Shown: in pieces, positions 46,993 through 56,714 of the stretch | How the letters are laid out: every line of letters begins with the position of its first letter | How positions within the stretch are numbered: the first letter of the stretch is position 1 | Assembly: GCF_006715485.1 (NCBI RefSeq) | Contig: NZ_VFNH01000001.1 | Span: forward strand, 1,054,001 to 1,118,000 | DNA length: 64,000 nt | Source of the DNA: Herbaspirillum sp. SJZ107 | GTDB taxonomy: Bacteria > Pseudomonadota > Gammaproteobacteria > Burkholderiales > Burkholderiaceae_D | Direction: 5' to 3' | Translations under genes and position numbers: made by a program | Notes under the pieces: model-generated | Told to the model about the DNA's origin: nothing | Database searches by the model: none | Seen by the model: the letters and a program-made list of their open reading frames with translations, nothing else

Positions 46993-48300
46993 TTGCGAAG
47001 TGAAATTGTGATCGTGGGTGGTGGTGCGGGCGGGCTGGAGCTGGCCTGCAAACTGGGACGGAAACTGGGGCCGGAGAAGGTGATTCTGGTGGACAGCCGC
47101 CTATACCATGTCTGGAAACCGTCGCTGCACGAAGTGGCGGCGGGCACGCTGGACATCCACCAGGAGGGCCTGTCCTACCAGATGCTGGCCCATGACCGCG
47201 GTTTCACCTTCGTGTATGGCGAAATGACCGCGCTCGATGCGGGCGCCAAGCGCCTCACCGTGGCCCCGGTGACCTCGCCCAGCGACGGCGAGGAAGTGCT
47301 GCCCGAGCGTTCCATCGAATACGGTTCGCTGGTGATGTCGGTCGGCAGCACCTCGAATTATTTCGGCGTCCCCGGCGCCCGCGAAAACACCATTTCCCTG
47401 AATGCCACCGAGGATGCCGAGCGCTTCCGCCTGCGCCTGCTGCGCCTGCTGGCCCAGGCCGAGCGCAGCAAGGAACCGGGAGGCGACGGCCGCAGCGGGC
47501 TGGACATCGTCATCATCGGCGGCGGTGCCACCGGCGTCGAGCTGGCGGCCGAGCTGCGCGAAGCGTCCAGCGTCTATGCGGCCTACGGTTTCAAGAACCT
47601 GCAGGTTCGGCGCGACGTCCGCATCACGCTGCTGGAAGGGGCGCCGCGCATCCTGGCGCCGCTGCCGGAAAAAGTCTCGGGCGCAGCCCTGCGCCTGCTC
47701 GAGCAGCGCGCGATCCGGGTGGTGACCGATTGCCGCGTCACCGCGATCGAGAAATACCAGGTCAGCGACAGCGCCGGCCACGTGTATCCGGCCGACATGT
47801 GCGTGTGGGCGGCCGGCATCCGCGCACCCGAATTCCTCTCCGCGCTCGGCCTGCCGACCAACAAGGGCGGGCAGATCGAAGTCGACGGTCACTTGCAGGT
47901 GAAGGGTGTGCCCGGCGTGTATGCGCTGGGCGATTGCGCCGCCTGCATCGACGGCAAGGGCAAGCCGGTCCCGCCGCGCGCCCAGGCCGCGCACCAGCAG
48001 GCCGATTTCCTGGTCAAGACCTTCATGAACATGGCCAGCGGTTATCCGCCGCAAAAGAACCCCTACGTCTACCGCGACTATGGCTCGCTGGTGTCGATCG
48101 GCCACCAGACTACCGTCGGCAGCCTGATGGGTTCGCTGCACGGCTTGAGCTGGTTCGTCGAGGGCTTCATGGCGCGCATGATGTACCTGAGCCTGCACCT
48201 GCTGCACCACAAGGCGATCCTGGGCTCGGTACGGACCGGGACGATGGCACTGGCGCGCTTCCTGATTCGCAGGACGACGCCCCTGGTCAAGCTGCACTGA
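46993..48300 (+). CDS. ndh: Type II NADH dehydrogenase (NDH-2)-like flavoprotein
   Basis: 435 residues. Two Rossmann nucleotide-binding folds are visible: FAD (IVIVGGGAGGLELACKLG, 5-22) and NADH (IVIIGGGATGVELAAEL, near 170-187), plus VYALGDCAA and a C-terminal hydrophobic amphipathic stretch (WFVEGFMARMMYLSLHLLHHKA), consistent with peripheral attachment to the inner membrane. NDH-2 passes electrons from NADH to quinone without pumping protons. Starts at TTG 46993, 5 bases after GGGAGG. A terminator follows. Confidence 0.88.
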   Translation: MRSEIVIVGGGAGGLELACKLGRKLGPEKVILVDSRLYHVWKPSLHEVAAGTLDIHQEGLSYQMLAHDRGFTFVYGEMTALDAGAKRLTVAPVTSPSDGEEVLPERSIEYGSLVMSVGSTSNYFGVPGARENTISLNATEDAERFRLRLLRLLAQAERSKEPGGDGRSGLDIVIIGGGATGVELAAELREASSVYAAYGFKNLQVRRDVRITLLEGAPRILAPLPEKVSGAALRLLEQRAIRVVTDCRVTAIEKYQVSDSAGHVYPADMCVWAAGIRAPEFLSALGLPTNKGGQIEVDGHLQVKGVPGVYALGDCAACIDGKGKPVPPRAQAAHQQADFLVKTFMNMASGYPPQKNPYVYRDYGSLVSIGHQTTVGSLMGSLHGLSWFVEGFMARMMYLSLHLLHHKAILGSVRTGTMALARFLIRRTTPLVKLH

Positions 48301-48328
48301 CCGTACCCACGCTCACCGGCAGGTGAGC

Positions 48329-48360
48329 GTCGCCCCTGCCTTCGCAGGGGCGCGTGTTTT
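48329..48360. terminator. Rho-independent terminator after ndh
   Basis: CGCCCCTGC and GCAGGGGCG form a 9-bp GC stem over CTTC, followed by CGTGTTTT. The same stem appears at 49774-49803, so it is a reused terminator module. Confidence 0.75.
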
Positions 48361-49090
48361 ACGCTGTATGGGGCAGCACCAGCGTCAACGCCGTCCCACC
48401 CTCCGGCCCCGGCCGGATCGTCAGCGTCCCGCCCAGCTGGCGCGCCCGTTCGCGCAGCAGGCGCAGGCCATGGCAGTGCATCGACGCGGCGGCTGCATCG
48501 CCCGGCCCGATGCCGTTGTCGCGCACCGTCAGCATCGCCTGGTCGCCATCGTCGTCCAGGATCACGTCGACTTCGCTCGCCTGGGCATGGGCCAGCACGT
48601 TGCGCAAGCCTTCCTCGGCGGCGCGCAGCAGGGCCACGCCCTGGGGACGTGAATACTCGGGGTCTTCGTCGGGCAGGCTGGCGCGTGCCTTGATGTTGTG
48701 CGCGAGGCCCCATTCCGACACCAGTTCCGCGATCGCCGCCTTCGGCCCCAGGAACTCGAGCTTGTCGTTCCAGAGCGTGAGCTGCATCTTGCGGTTGGTT
48801 TCGATGATGTTGTTGAGCAGGGTCTTCATCTGCGTGGCGCGGTCGCGCTGCGTCTCCGGCAGATGCTGGGACAGCAGGGCCAGGTGCATGGTCAGCGCCG
48901 TCATCGAGGAACCCAGGCTGTCGTGCAGGCGGCGCGCCAGCAAGCGCCTTTCCTCATCCCAGCAAGTGGTCATGTGGCCGAGCAATTCGGCCAGTTCGGC
49001 AGCGCGGCCGGTATCGGCGCCGCCGGCGCTATCCTGGGCCGGAACGTGCGCGACGTCCTGCTCATCCTGTTGTTGTGCTGGAACTTTCAT
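48359..49090 (-). CDS. Sensor histidine kinase, NarL-type (HisKA_3), soluble
   Basis: About 243 residues. The phospho-acceptor helix RRLLARRLHDSLGSSMTALTMHL (HisKA_3 type) is at about 52-74 and the HATPase ends with GLRLLRERARQLGGTLTIRPG. No membrane or PAS domain is seen, so it should be a cytosolic kinase for a LuxR/NarL-type response regulator, none of which is encoded in the window. Start uncertain: ATG 49090 (MKVPAQQ) or an in-frame GTG at 49138. Confidence 0.85.
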   Translation of the reverse strand: MKVPAQQQDEQDVAHVPAQDSAGGADTGRAAELAELLGHMTTCWDEERRLLARRLHDSLGSSMTALTMHLALLSQHLPETQRDRATQMKTLLNNIIETNRKMQLTLWNDKLEFLGPKAAIAELVSEWGLAHNIKARASLPDEDPEYSRPQGVALLRAAEEGLRNVLAHAQASEVDVILDDDGDQAMLTVRDNGIGPGDAAAASMHCHGLRLLRERARQLGGTLTIRPGPEGGTALTLVLPHTA

Positions 49091-49250
49091 AAATGCAATC
49101 AATTTATGTTTCCATGGATGATACAACAGCTTGGCCACCGATGGCGCGCATGAAGTTGACAGTGTGTGTTGCCGTACAGTCTAGCGGGGCGTTTGGGGCG
49201 ATGCTGGAGGCTCAGGCTGCTCAGCAGCCATCCAACTGAAAGGGAATATC

Positions 49251-49745
49251 ATGACCGCGAAATCGACCCAATCCGTCAGCACCCAGGGCGGCATGCCCGG
49301 CGCCCAGGACGCCATCGCCCTGCTGACCGCCGACCACCGCGAAGTGTCGGACATGTTCGAGCAGTTCGAGAACCTGAGCGACCGCGCCAAGGCCACCAAG
49401 GCCAAGCTGACCGAAAAAATCTGTAACGCCCTGATCGCCCACACCACGATCGAAGAAGAAATCTTCTACCCGGCCGTGCGCGAAGCGGTCAAGGACGAAG
49501 ACATGGTCGACGAAGCAGTGGTCGAGCACGCTTCGGCCAAGGACCTGATCCAGCAGCTGCAGGAAATGAATCCGGACGACGACCTGTACGACGCCAAGGT
49601 GAAAGTGCTGAGCGAGCAGATCGAGCACCACGTCAAGGAAGAGGAAGAGGAAATGTTCGAGAAGGCCAGGAAATCGGGCCTGGACATGATCCAGCTGGGC
49701 CAGGAGATGGCGCAGCGCAAGCAGGAGATTCTGGCTACGCTGTAA
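49251..49745 (+). CDS. Hemerythrin HHE cation-binding domain protein
   Basis: 164 residues, four-helix bundle with the iron-binding pattern: H29 in LLTADHREVSDMFEQF, HTTIEEEIFYP, VEHASAKDLIQQL and EQIEHHVKEEEEEMF. Binds a di-iron centre; members of this group sense or scavenge O2, NO or iron, and relatives such as YtfE repair iron-sulfur clusters. GGGA RBS just before the ATG. A strong terminator follows, so the gene is monocistronic. Confidence 0.9.
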   Translation: MTAKSTQSVSTQGGMPGAQDAIALLTADHREVSDMFEQFENLSDRAKATKAKLTEKICNALIAHTTIEEEIFYPAVREAVKDEDMVDEAVVEHASAKDLIQQLQEMNPDDDLYDAKVKVLSEQIEHHVKEEEEEMFEKARKSGLDMIQLGQEMAQRKQEILATL

Positions 49746-49773
49746 GCCTGGAATACGGGCTGAACTTATAGCC

Positions 49774-49808
49774 ACGTCGCCCCTGCCTTCGCAGGGGCGA
49801 CGTCTTTA
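49774..49808. terminator. Rho-independent terminator between convergent genes
   Basis: ACGTCGCCCCTGC and GCAGGGGCGACGT make a 13-bp stem around CTTC, followed by CTTTAT. Works for the hemerythrin gene and possibly the hybrid kinase converging from the other side. Confidence 0.85.
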
Positions 49809-49817
49809 TGGGGTCGA

Positions 49818-51434
49818 CTAACTGGCCGCGTGACCTGCCGGCTCCGCCAGCTGCTCCAGCAGCGCCTCCAGCTCCACCGGCTTCACCAGATGCAGGTCGA
49901 AGCCCGCATCCAGCACCCGCTGCTGGTCTTCGGCCAGTCCGTAGCCGGTGAGGGCGATCAGCCTGATCTCGCGCGTCTGCGGCTCGGCGCGCAGGCGGCG
50001 CGCCACTTCATAGCCGTCGATCCCGGGCAGGCCGATGTCGACCAGTGCCACGTCGGGCATCTTGTCGCCGGCGATGCGCACGCCTTCAAGGCCGTCGCGC
50101 GCCTGGAATACCGGGTAGCCGAAGGATTCGAGCATGGTTGCCATCATCTCGCGGCCATCGTCATTGTCTTCGATCAGCAGGATGGTTTGCTGGCCGCCGG
50201 TAGTGGCGCTGCCTGCAGGTTCCTCATGCATCGCCTCCGCATCCGCGCGTGGCAGGCGGATCTGGAAGGTACTGCCGCTGCTGTTGCCTTCGCTGCTGGC
50301 GCTGACCGCGCCGCCGTGCAGCTCGACCAGGCGCCGTACCAGCGATAGGCCGATCCCGAGGCCGCCCTGCGAGCGGTCGATCGAGATCGCGCCCTGGACG
50401 AACACGTCGAACACGTGCGGCAGCAGGTCGGGAGCGATGCCGACGCCCGAATCGCGCACCGTCAGCACGATGTCGCCACCCTCGGCGCCGATGCCGATGT
50501 CGATCTTGCCGCCGCTCGGCGTGTATTTCAGGGCGTTGTCGATCAGGTTGGTGGCGATCTGTTCCAGGCGCGTGGAGTCGCCATCGACCCAGCCCGGCTG
50601 CAGGTCGGTGCTGATGGTGTAGCCGGCGGTGCGCCCGGTGGCGCGGAAGGTGTCCAGGCAGGCCGCGACCAGGGTTGCCAGGTCGAGCCGCTTGCGCGAC
50701 AGCAGGATCTTGCCGGACATCGCGCGCGACAAATCGAGCAGGTCGTCGACGATGCGCGACAGGTGCTGGGTCTGGCGCTGGATGATCATGCGCGCCCGGC
50801 CGCTCGATTCGGCGCCGACGCCGGGCATGCCCAGCAGCGACGAGGCGCTGCTGATGGCCGACAGCGGATTGCGCAGCTCGTGGCCCAGCATTGCCAGGAA
50901 TTCGTCCTTGGCGCTGCTCTTGGCTTCGGCGGCGCGCCGTTCTTCCATCTCGCGCACCAGGCGTTTATTGGTGGCGGTCAGCTCGGTGGTGCGCTGTGAC
51001 AGTTTTTCGGCCTGTCGCTTGAGCTGCTCGTTCTTCATGGCCAGCGCCACGAACACCTGCACCTTGGCGCGCAGCACCTGCGGTATGACCGGGGTGAACA
51101 TGAAGTCGGCGGCGCCGCGCTGGTACGCCTTGAGGCGGTCGATTTCATCGGCCAGGAAGGCGGTGACGAAGATGATCGGAATGTCGGCCGAGCGCGGCCG
51201 CTGGTGGATCGCTTCGGCGGTCTCGAAGCCGTCCATGCCGGGCATGTTGACGTCCAGCAGGATCACTGCGAAATCGTTCCGCAGGACCTGGCGCAAGGCG
51301 TCCTGGCCCGACCTCGCCGACAACACTTCGTAATTGCTTTCGTCCGCCCATTGTTCGAGCAGGCTGGTCAGTGCCAACAAGCTGGCGGGATCGTCGTTGA
51401 CGACGAGAATCTTCGGTTTGTCGGAGTGAGACAC
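49818..51434 (-). CDS. Hybrid REC-HisKA-HATPase-REC sensor kinase
   Basis: 538 residues, no membrane segment. REC1 (residues ~8-125: VVNDDPASLLALTSLL, phospho-Asp in LLDVNMPGMDGF), coiled coil ~130-175, HisKA with AMLGHELRNPLSAI near 190, HATPase (NLIDNALKYTP, GGLGIGLSLVRRL), REC2 (~415-530: IEDNDDGREMMAT, LVDIGLPGIDGYE). REC1 may receive phosphate from another kinase and control this one; REC2 could pass it on. GTG start. No output domain or DNA-binding partner is adjacent. Confidence 0.92.
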   Translation of the reverse strand: MSHSDKPKILVVNDDPASLLALTSLLEQWADESNYEVLSARSGQDALRQVLRNDFAVILLDVNMPGMDGFETAEAIHQRPRSADIPIIFVTAFLADEIDRLKAYQRGAADFMFTPVIPQVLRAKVQVFVALAMKNEQLKRQAEKLSQRTTELTATNKRLVREMEERRAAEAKSSAKDEFLAMLGHELRNPLSAISSASSLLGMPGVGAESSGRARMIIQRQTQHLSRIVDDLLDLSRAMSGKILLSRKRLDLATLVAACLDTFRATGRTAGYTISTDLQPGWVDGDSTRLEQIATNLIDNALKYTPSGGKIDIGIGAEGGDIVLTVRDSGVGIAPDLLPHVFDVFVQGAISIDRSQGGLGIGLSLVRRLVELHGGAVSASSEGNSSGSTFQIRLPRADAEAMHEEPAGSATTGGQQTILLIEDNDDGREMMATMLESFGYPVFQARDGLEGVRIAGDKMPDVALVDIGLPGIDGYEVARRLRAEPQTREIRLIALTGYGLAEDQQRVLDAGFDLHLVKPVELEALLEQLAEPAGHAAS

Positions 51435-51483
51435 GGCTTATGTACTGGGCTACAGGACAGGTTTCGCAAACCCCGGAGAATAA

Positions 51484-52143
<660 letters not shown>

Positions 52144-52162
52144 TTCCGCGCGTTGCATCCCG

Positions 52163-52197
52163 ACGGGCGCAGCCCGCATTGGCTGCGCCCGTTTTGC
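52163..52197 (+). terminator. Rho-independent terminator after the 148-aa gene
   Basis: ACGGGCGCAGCC and GGCTGCGCCCGT form a 12-bp stem over CGCATT, followed by TTTGCTT. Confidence 0.85.
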
Positions 52198-52280
52198 TTG
52201 CCGCTGTCAAGCAGGCTTATCTTAATATAGCCCGTTTCCGGCGCTGCCTGGCAAAACATTTCCTTACATTGCTCCCATAA

Positions 52281-52308
52281 AAATGCCCACTCAAAGTGGG
52301 CATTTTTG
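52281..52308. terminator. Bidirectional terminator
   Basis: AAATGCCCACT and AGTGGGCATTT pair over CAA, with an A-run on one side and a T-run on the other, so it can end transcripts in both directions; ends the REC-GGDEF gene on the minus strand. Confidence 0.85.
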
Positions 52309-52334
52309 CATAGTCGGGCCGAACGCCAACCGGG

Positions 52335-53348
52335 TCAGCGATGCTGGGCCAGCTCCGCCGGCGCCACCGTCGACGGCGTCGGCAGGGGCGGCTTGACTGC
52401 CTGGGCGGCCTGGCGCGCAGCGCTGCCGTTGGCGCAGAAGCGGTTCTTGCCGGCGCGCTTGGCTTCGTACAGTGCGTAATCCGCAATGCTGATCAGCTCG
52501 GATACCGTTTCGGCATCGTCCGGGTACATGCTGATGCCGATACTGGTCGACAGCTGCAGCGTCAGGTCGTTGATGAAGTAGGGCTCGGACAAGGCCTCGA
52601 CCAGCTTGGCGGCCGGTCCCTGCGCATCGGCCAGGCTGTGCACATCGCCGAGCACGACCATGAATTCATCGCCGCCCAGACGCGATACCGTGTCTTCCTT
52701 GCGCGAATTGGCCAGCAGGCGCTGCGACACCAGTTTCAGGATCTCGTCGCCATAAGCGTGGCCATAGGTATCGTTGATGGCCTTGAACCCGTCCAGGTCC
52801 AGGTACATCACCGCTGCCTTGTGGTGGTTGCGGTTGGCGTGCTGCAGCGCGGTTTCGATGCGGTCTTCCAGCAGGCGGCGGTTCGGCAGGCCGGTGAGGG
52901 CGTCATGCAGTGCCAGTTCCTGCTGGGCGCGGCTGTACTGGGCGAGCTCTTTATACAGCAGGCGCACTTCGAGCATGTTATGGATGCGCTTGTGCACTTC
53001 CAGCAAGTCAAACGGCTTGCTGATGAAATCGCGCGCACCGGCTTCGAGTGCGGCGATCTTGAAACTGGGCTGGGCGGTCAGGGCCAGAACGGGCAGGTAA
53101 CCACCCTGTTCAATTTCCTTCAGACCCTTCATGACCTGGAACCCGTTCAGGCCCGGCATCTGCAGGTCCAGCAGGATCAGGTCGTAATTATGCTCCCGGT
53201 GCAGCGGACAGACCTGTTCCGGCAGCATCGTGGAACTTACGTCGGCGTAGCCTTCCTCCCGCAATATCTCTTCCATCAATTCGATATTGTCCGGCGAATC
53301 GTCCACCACCAGGATTTTGGCGTTTAAAATGTCTTGTCGGCTCGGCAT
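52335..53348 (-). CDS. REC-GGDEF response regulator, diguanylate cyclase
   Basis: 337 residues. REC (~10-125) with VVDDSPDNIELM, phospho-Asp in ILLDLQMPG, LTA and SKPF (Lys). GGDEF domain (~150-305) has intact RLGGDEF, plus the inhibitory I-site RKED five residues upstream of it, so product inhibition by c-di-GMP is likely. A Pro/Ala-rich tail follows. PleD/WspR-like: phosphorylation should activate c-di-GMP synthesis. ATG 53348 is chosen because the open frame upstream starts only at a TTG. The cognate kinase may be one of the hybrid kinases nearby. Confidence 0.94.
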   Translation of the reverse strand: MPSRQDILNAKILVVDDSPDNIELMEEILREEGYADVSSTMLPEQVCPLHREHNYDLILLDLQMPGLNGFQVMKGLKEIEQGGYLPVLALTAQPSFKIAALEAGARDFISKPFDLLEVHKRIHNMLEVRLLYKELAQYSRAQQELALHDALTGLPNRRLLEDRIETALQHANRNHHKAAVMYLDLDGFKAINDTYGHAYGDEILKLVSQRLLANSRKEDTVSRLGGDEFMVVLGDVHSLADAQGPAAKLVEALSEPYFINDLTLQLSTSIGISMYPDDAETVSELISIADYALYEAKRAGKNRFCANGSAARQAAQAVKPPLPTPSTVAPAELAQHR

Positions 53349-53490
53349 GCGTACTCTCGTGAAATCAAGGTCGGCATCGTTCAATATCTTACATCGATGC
53401 CAACTCAGCGCAACATAAGTAGTCTAGCAAATCACCAAGAATTTCTTGTAGGACAGCATCTCGTGCGGGGGTAGGAGCAGCAGGCTAGCT

Positions 53491-56472
53491 TCAGCGCATG
53501 CTGTTCCGTCCCATCGCCGGCGAGGCCGGACGGTTGACCATCGGCGCTGCCGGACCCACGACCGACGCCACCGTCGCAATCAGTTCGCTCGGTTCCACCG
53601 GTTTCGAAATATGCGCCGAGAACCCCGACTCCAGCGCGCGCAGCCGGTCTTCCGAACGCGCAAAGGCCGTCAGCGCGATCGCCGGCACCTGGCTGCCCTG
53701 GGCGCGCGGCAGCTGCCGCACCCAGTCCAGCAATTCGAAACCGTCGACTTCGGGCATGCCGAGGTCGCTGATCAGCAATTGCGGCGGCGCTTCGGTGAAC
53801 AGGGCGATGGCATCGCGCGCACTGGCGGCAATGCGCACGGTGGCGCCGCAATCGTTCAGGATCCGCTTGATCAGTTCGCGTGCATCGCGGTCGTCGTCGA
53901 CCACCAGCGCATCGACGCCGCTCAGGTCGAGCACCGTCATTTCCGGCGTGCTCGGCGTCGGCAGGATCATCGCGGCGCGCGCCGAGCGCGGGGCAGGGGC
54001 CTGCTGCTTGGCCAGCGGCAGTTCGATGGTGAAGCTGGCGCCCTGGCCTTCGCCGCCGCTCTCCGCGCGTACGGTGCCGCCATGTTGCTCGATCAATTGC
54101 TTGACGATGGCCAGGCCGAGGCCGAGGCCGCCGTGGCGGCGCGTCATCGAGGCATCCGCCTGGCGGAAGCGCTCGAACACGTGGGTGATGAATTCGGGCT
54201 TGATGCCGGCACCGTTGTCGCGCACGGTGATCAGGACGCTGGTGTCGCTGCGGCTGAGGTCGATGTCGACCTGGCCGTCGCGCGGCGTGAACTTGATCGC
54301 GTTGGACAGCAGGTTCCATACCACCTGCTGCAGGCGCGCCGGGTCGCCGGCCACCATGCCGGGTTCCATGGCGTAGTGCTTCTCGATGCGGATGTTCTTG
54401 GCATCGGCAGCCGGGCGCACGGTTTCCACGGCGGCGTCGATGAAGCCGGCCGGTGCCACCGTCTGCATGTCGAGCAGCACCTTGCCGGAGGTAATGCGGC
54501 TCATGTCGAGCAGGTCTTCGATCAGCTGGGCCTGGGAACGCGCATTGCGCTCGATGGTCTGGAGGCCGCGCTGCAGGTCGTTCTGGTCGCGGCTGCCACG
54601 GCGCAGCACCTGGGCCCAGCCCAGGATCGCCGACAGCGGCGTGCGCAGCTCGTGCGACAGCGTGGCCAGGAATTCATCCTTCATGTTGCTGACGCGTTCG
54701 GCCTCGGCGCGTGCCAGGCGTTCGTTTTCCAGCAGTACCTTGCGCTCTTCGGCGGCGCGCTGGGCCGCTTCGTACAGGCGCGCATTGTCGATCGCGACGG
54801 CGGCCTGGGCCGCGATGCCGCGCACGATGCGTTCGGTGCGCTCGCTGAACACGCCCGGCTCGGGGTGGCCGAAGAACATGGTGCCGAGCGCTTCGCCGGA
54901 ATGGGCGACGACCGGCACCGCCAGGTAGCTGCGCAGCGGCGGATGGGCGTTCGGCAACGACTGGAAGCGGGCGTCGAACAGGATGTCGTCGGACCGGACT
55001 ACACCCTGGCCGGCGATGCCGGGCGTGAACAGGCCGCTGGTGCCGGGTTCGCCGAAGGCCTCGAATTCGGCCGGGCTGGCGCTGGACACCGTGAACAGCG
55101 AGAACAGGTTGCCGCTGCTGCCATGTTCCTGGGGGTGGTACAGGAAGGCGCCGTGGCGCGCGCCGGCAATGTGGGTGGCGGCATCGGTGACCGCCTGCAG
55201 CAGCGAGCGCAGGTCGCGCGTCGAGGCCAGCGTGGTGCCGGTGCTGTTGAGCAGCTCGAGCACGTGCGATTCGTCGCGCAGCGCCTGCTCGGCGCGCTTG
55301 ACCTGGTCGACGTCGGTGTTGGTGCCGAACCAGCGCACCACGTGGCCGTCGCGGTCGCGCACCGCGTTGCCGCGGGTCAGGAACCAGCGGTACTTGCCGT
55401 CGACGCCGCGGATCGGGAATTCCATCTCGAACGGCTCGCCGGACTTCAGTGAGGCGCTCCAGCGCTCCATCACGGCCGGCAGCACGCTCGGCTCGCAGGT
55501 CTCTTGCCAGCCCCAGCCGACTACCTGGTCGGGCGTGGTGCCGGTGTAGTCGAACCAGCGCTCGTTGAACCAGACCATGGCGCCGTCGGCCTGCGCCATC
55601 CAGGCCAGCTGCGGAATCGTGTTGGCCAGTGCGCGCAGCACTTCCTCGCTCTGGCGCAGCGTGTCTTCGGCGCCGCGGCGGGCGCTGATGTCCTGCACCA
55701 CGCCGGTCATGCCGAGCAGGCCCTGGCGCCGGGCCGGGTCGGCATAGTGGGCGCGTCCGACCAGCGCCACCCAGCGCGCCTGGCCGGCGGCATCGAGCAG
55801 GCGGCATTCGAGTTCGAGGTCGCCGCCGCTGGCGAAGGCATGCGAGACCGCGCGGCGCACGCCTTCGCGTTCCTGCGGTTCGAGGCGGGCTCGCAGCTCG
55901 CTCCACAGCAGCGGCGTGTCCGCCGTCAGGCCGAGGATGGCGGCGGCGCGCTCGCCCAGCAGCACGCGGTCGCTGGCGGCGTCCCAGCGCCAGTCGCCCA
56001 GGCCGCCGGCGGCCAGTGCCACCTGCAGGCGGTTATTGCCCAGCTGCAGGGCTTGCTGGTCGGCCTTGCGCCGGTTGATGTCCTGGAAGTACAGGGTCAG
56101 GCCGTCGGGCGTCGGATGGGCGCGCACTTCGAACCAGCGCTTCAGCGCCGGGTAGAAGAATTCCTGGATCGCACTCGCGCGCGTGGCCATCGCCTGGCGG
56201 TAGACGCCTTCGAGCTGGCTGCCGCGCAATTCGGGGAAGGCATCCCAGAGCGAACTGCCGACCAAACTGGTGCGGGTTCTCTGCAGCGGTGCCAGCATTT
56301 CCAGTGCACGCCCGTTGATATAAGTGATGCGCCACTCGTGGTCGACTGCACAGAAGCCGTCGCTCAGGCTCTCGAGCATGTTTTCCATGCGCTCGGTGGC
56401 GCGGTGCAGCGCCGCGCGCGTGGCAAGCAATTCCTGCGCCGCGCCGTCGAGGTCCTCGTGCTCCTTGCTCAC
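53491..56472 (-). CDS. Multi-PAS hybrid histidine kinase (PAS-PAS-PAS-GAF-HisKA-HATPase-REC)
   Basis: 993 residues, no predicted membrane helices. Three PAS domains (~25-130, 140-270, 285-400; the third contains MVWFNERWFDYTGTTPDQV), GAF (~405-575, ending AQAAVAIDNARLYEAAQRAAEER), HisKA with TLSHELRTPLSAILGW near 620, HATPase (NLLSNAIKFTP, GGLGLGLAIVKQLIEQHG) and C-terminal REC (~855-970, VVDDDRDARELI, LISDLGMPEVDGFEL). Soluble sensor, probably for redox or small ligands. GTG start preceded by AAGGGGG. Confidence 0.92.
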   Translation of the reverse strand: MSKEHEDLDGAAQELLATRAALHRATERMENMLESLSDGFCAVDHEWRITYINGRALEMLAPLQRTRTSLVGSSLWDAFPELRGSQLEGVYRQAMATRASAIQEFFYPALKRWFEVRAHPTPDGLTLYFQDINRRKADQQALQLGNNRLQVALAAGGLGDWRWDAASDRVLLGERAAAILGLTADTPLLWSELRARLEPQEREGVRRAVSHAFASGGDLELECRLLDAAGQARWVALVGRAHYADPARRQGLLGMTGVVQDISARRGAEDTLRQSEEVLRALANTIPQLAWMAQADGAMVWFNERWFDYTGTTPDQVVGWGWQETCEPSVLPAVMERWSASLKSGEPFEMEFPIRGVDGKYRWFLTRGNAVRDRDGHVVRWFGTNTDVDQVKRAEQALRDESHVLELLNSTGTTLASTRDLRSLLQAVTDAATHIAGARHGAFLYHPQEHGSSGNLFSLFTVSSASPAEFEAFGEPGTSGLFTPGIAGQGVVRSDDILFDARFQSLPNAHPPLRSYLAVPVVAHSGEALGTMFFGHPEPGVFSERTERIVRGIAAQAAVAIDNARLYEAAQRAAEERKVLLENERLARAEAERVSNMKDEFLATLSHELRTPLSAILGWAQVLRRGSRDQNDLQRGLQTIERNARSQAQLIEDLLDMSRITSGKVLLDMQTVAPAGFIDAAVETVRPAADAKNIRIEKHYAMEPGMVAGDPARLQQVVWNLLSNAIKFTPRDGQVDIDLSRSDTSVLITVRDNGAGIKPEFITHVFERFRQADASMTRRHGGLGLGLAIVKQLIEQHGGTVRAESGGEGQGASFTIELPLAKQQAPAPRSARAAMILPTPSTPEMTVLDLSGVDALVVDDDRDARELIKRILNDCGATVRIAASARDAIALFTEAPPQLLISDLGMPEVDGFELLDWVRQLPRAQGSQVPAIALTAFARSEDRLRALESGFSAHISKPVEPSELIATVASVVGPAAPMVNRPASPAMGRNSMR

Positions 56473-56714
56473 GGCGCCCCCTTCAGCAAGTGAAAGGTGC
56501 GAGCCGGTGCGCCGGGCGGGCAGACGCGGCCGACGGGCTCGGAGGGAAGGGAGGTAATACCGGTAAGCTCAGTCTGGATCATTGTTAGTGGCCCTGCGCA
56601 CAGGACGGTCCGCCGCGCGGGGTGCGCAGGCAGTCCCGGCCTGTGCACTTGGCAAGCCGTAGGCCGATTCTAGCCCAGCCCGGGCGCTGGGCTGCACACC
56701 GTTGCCGCATGGAT

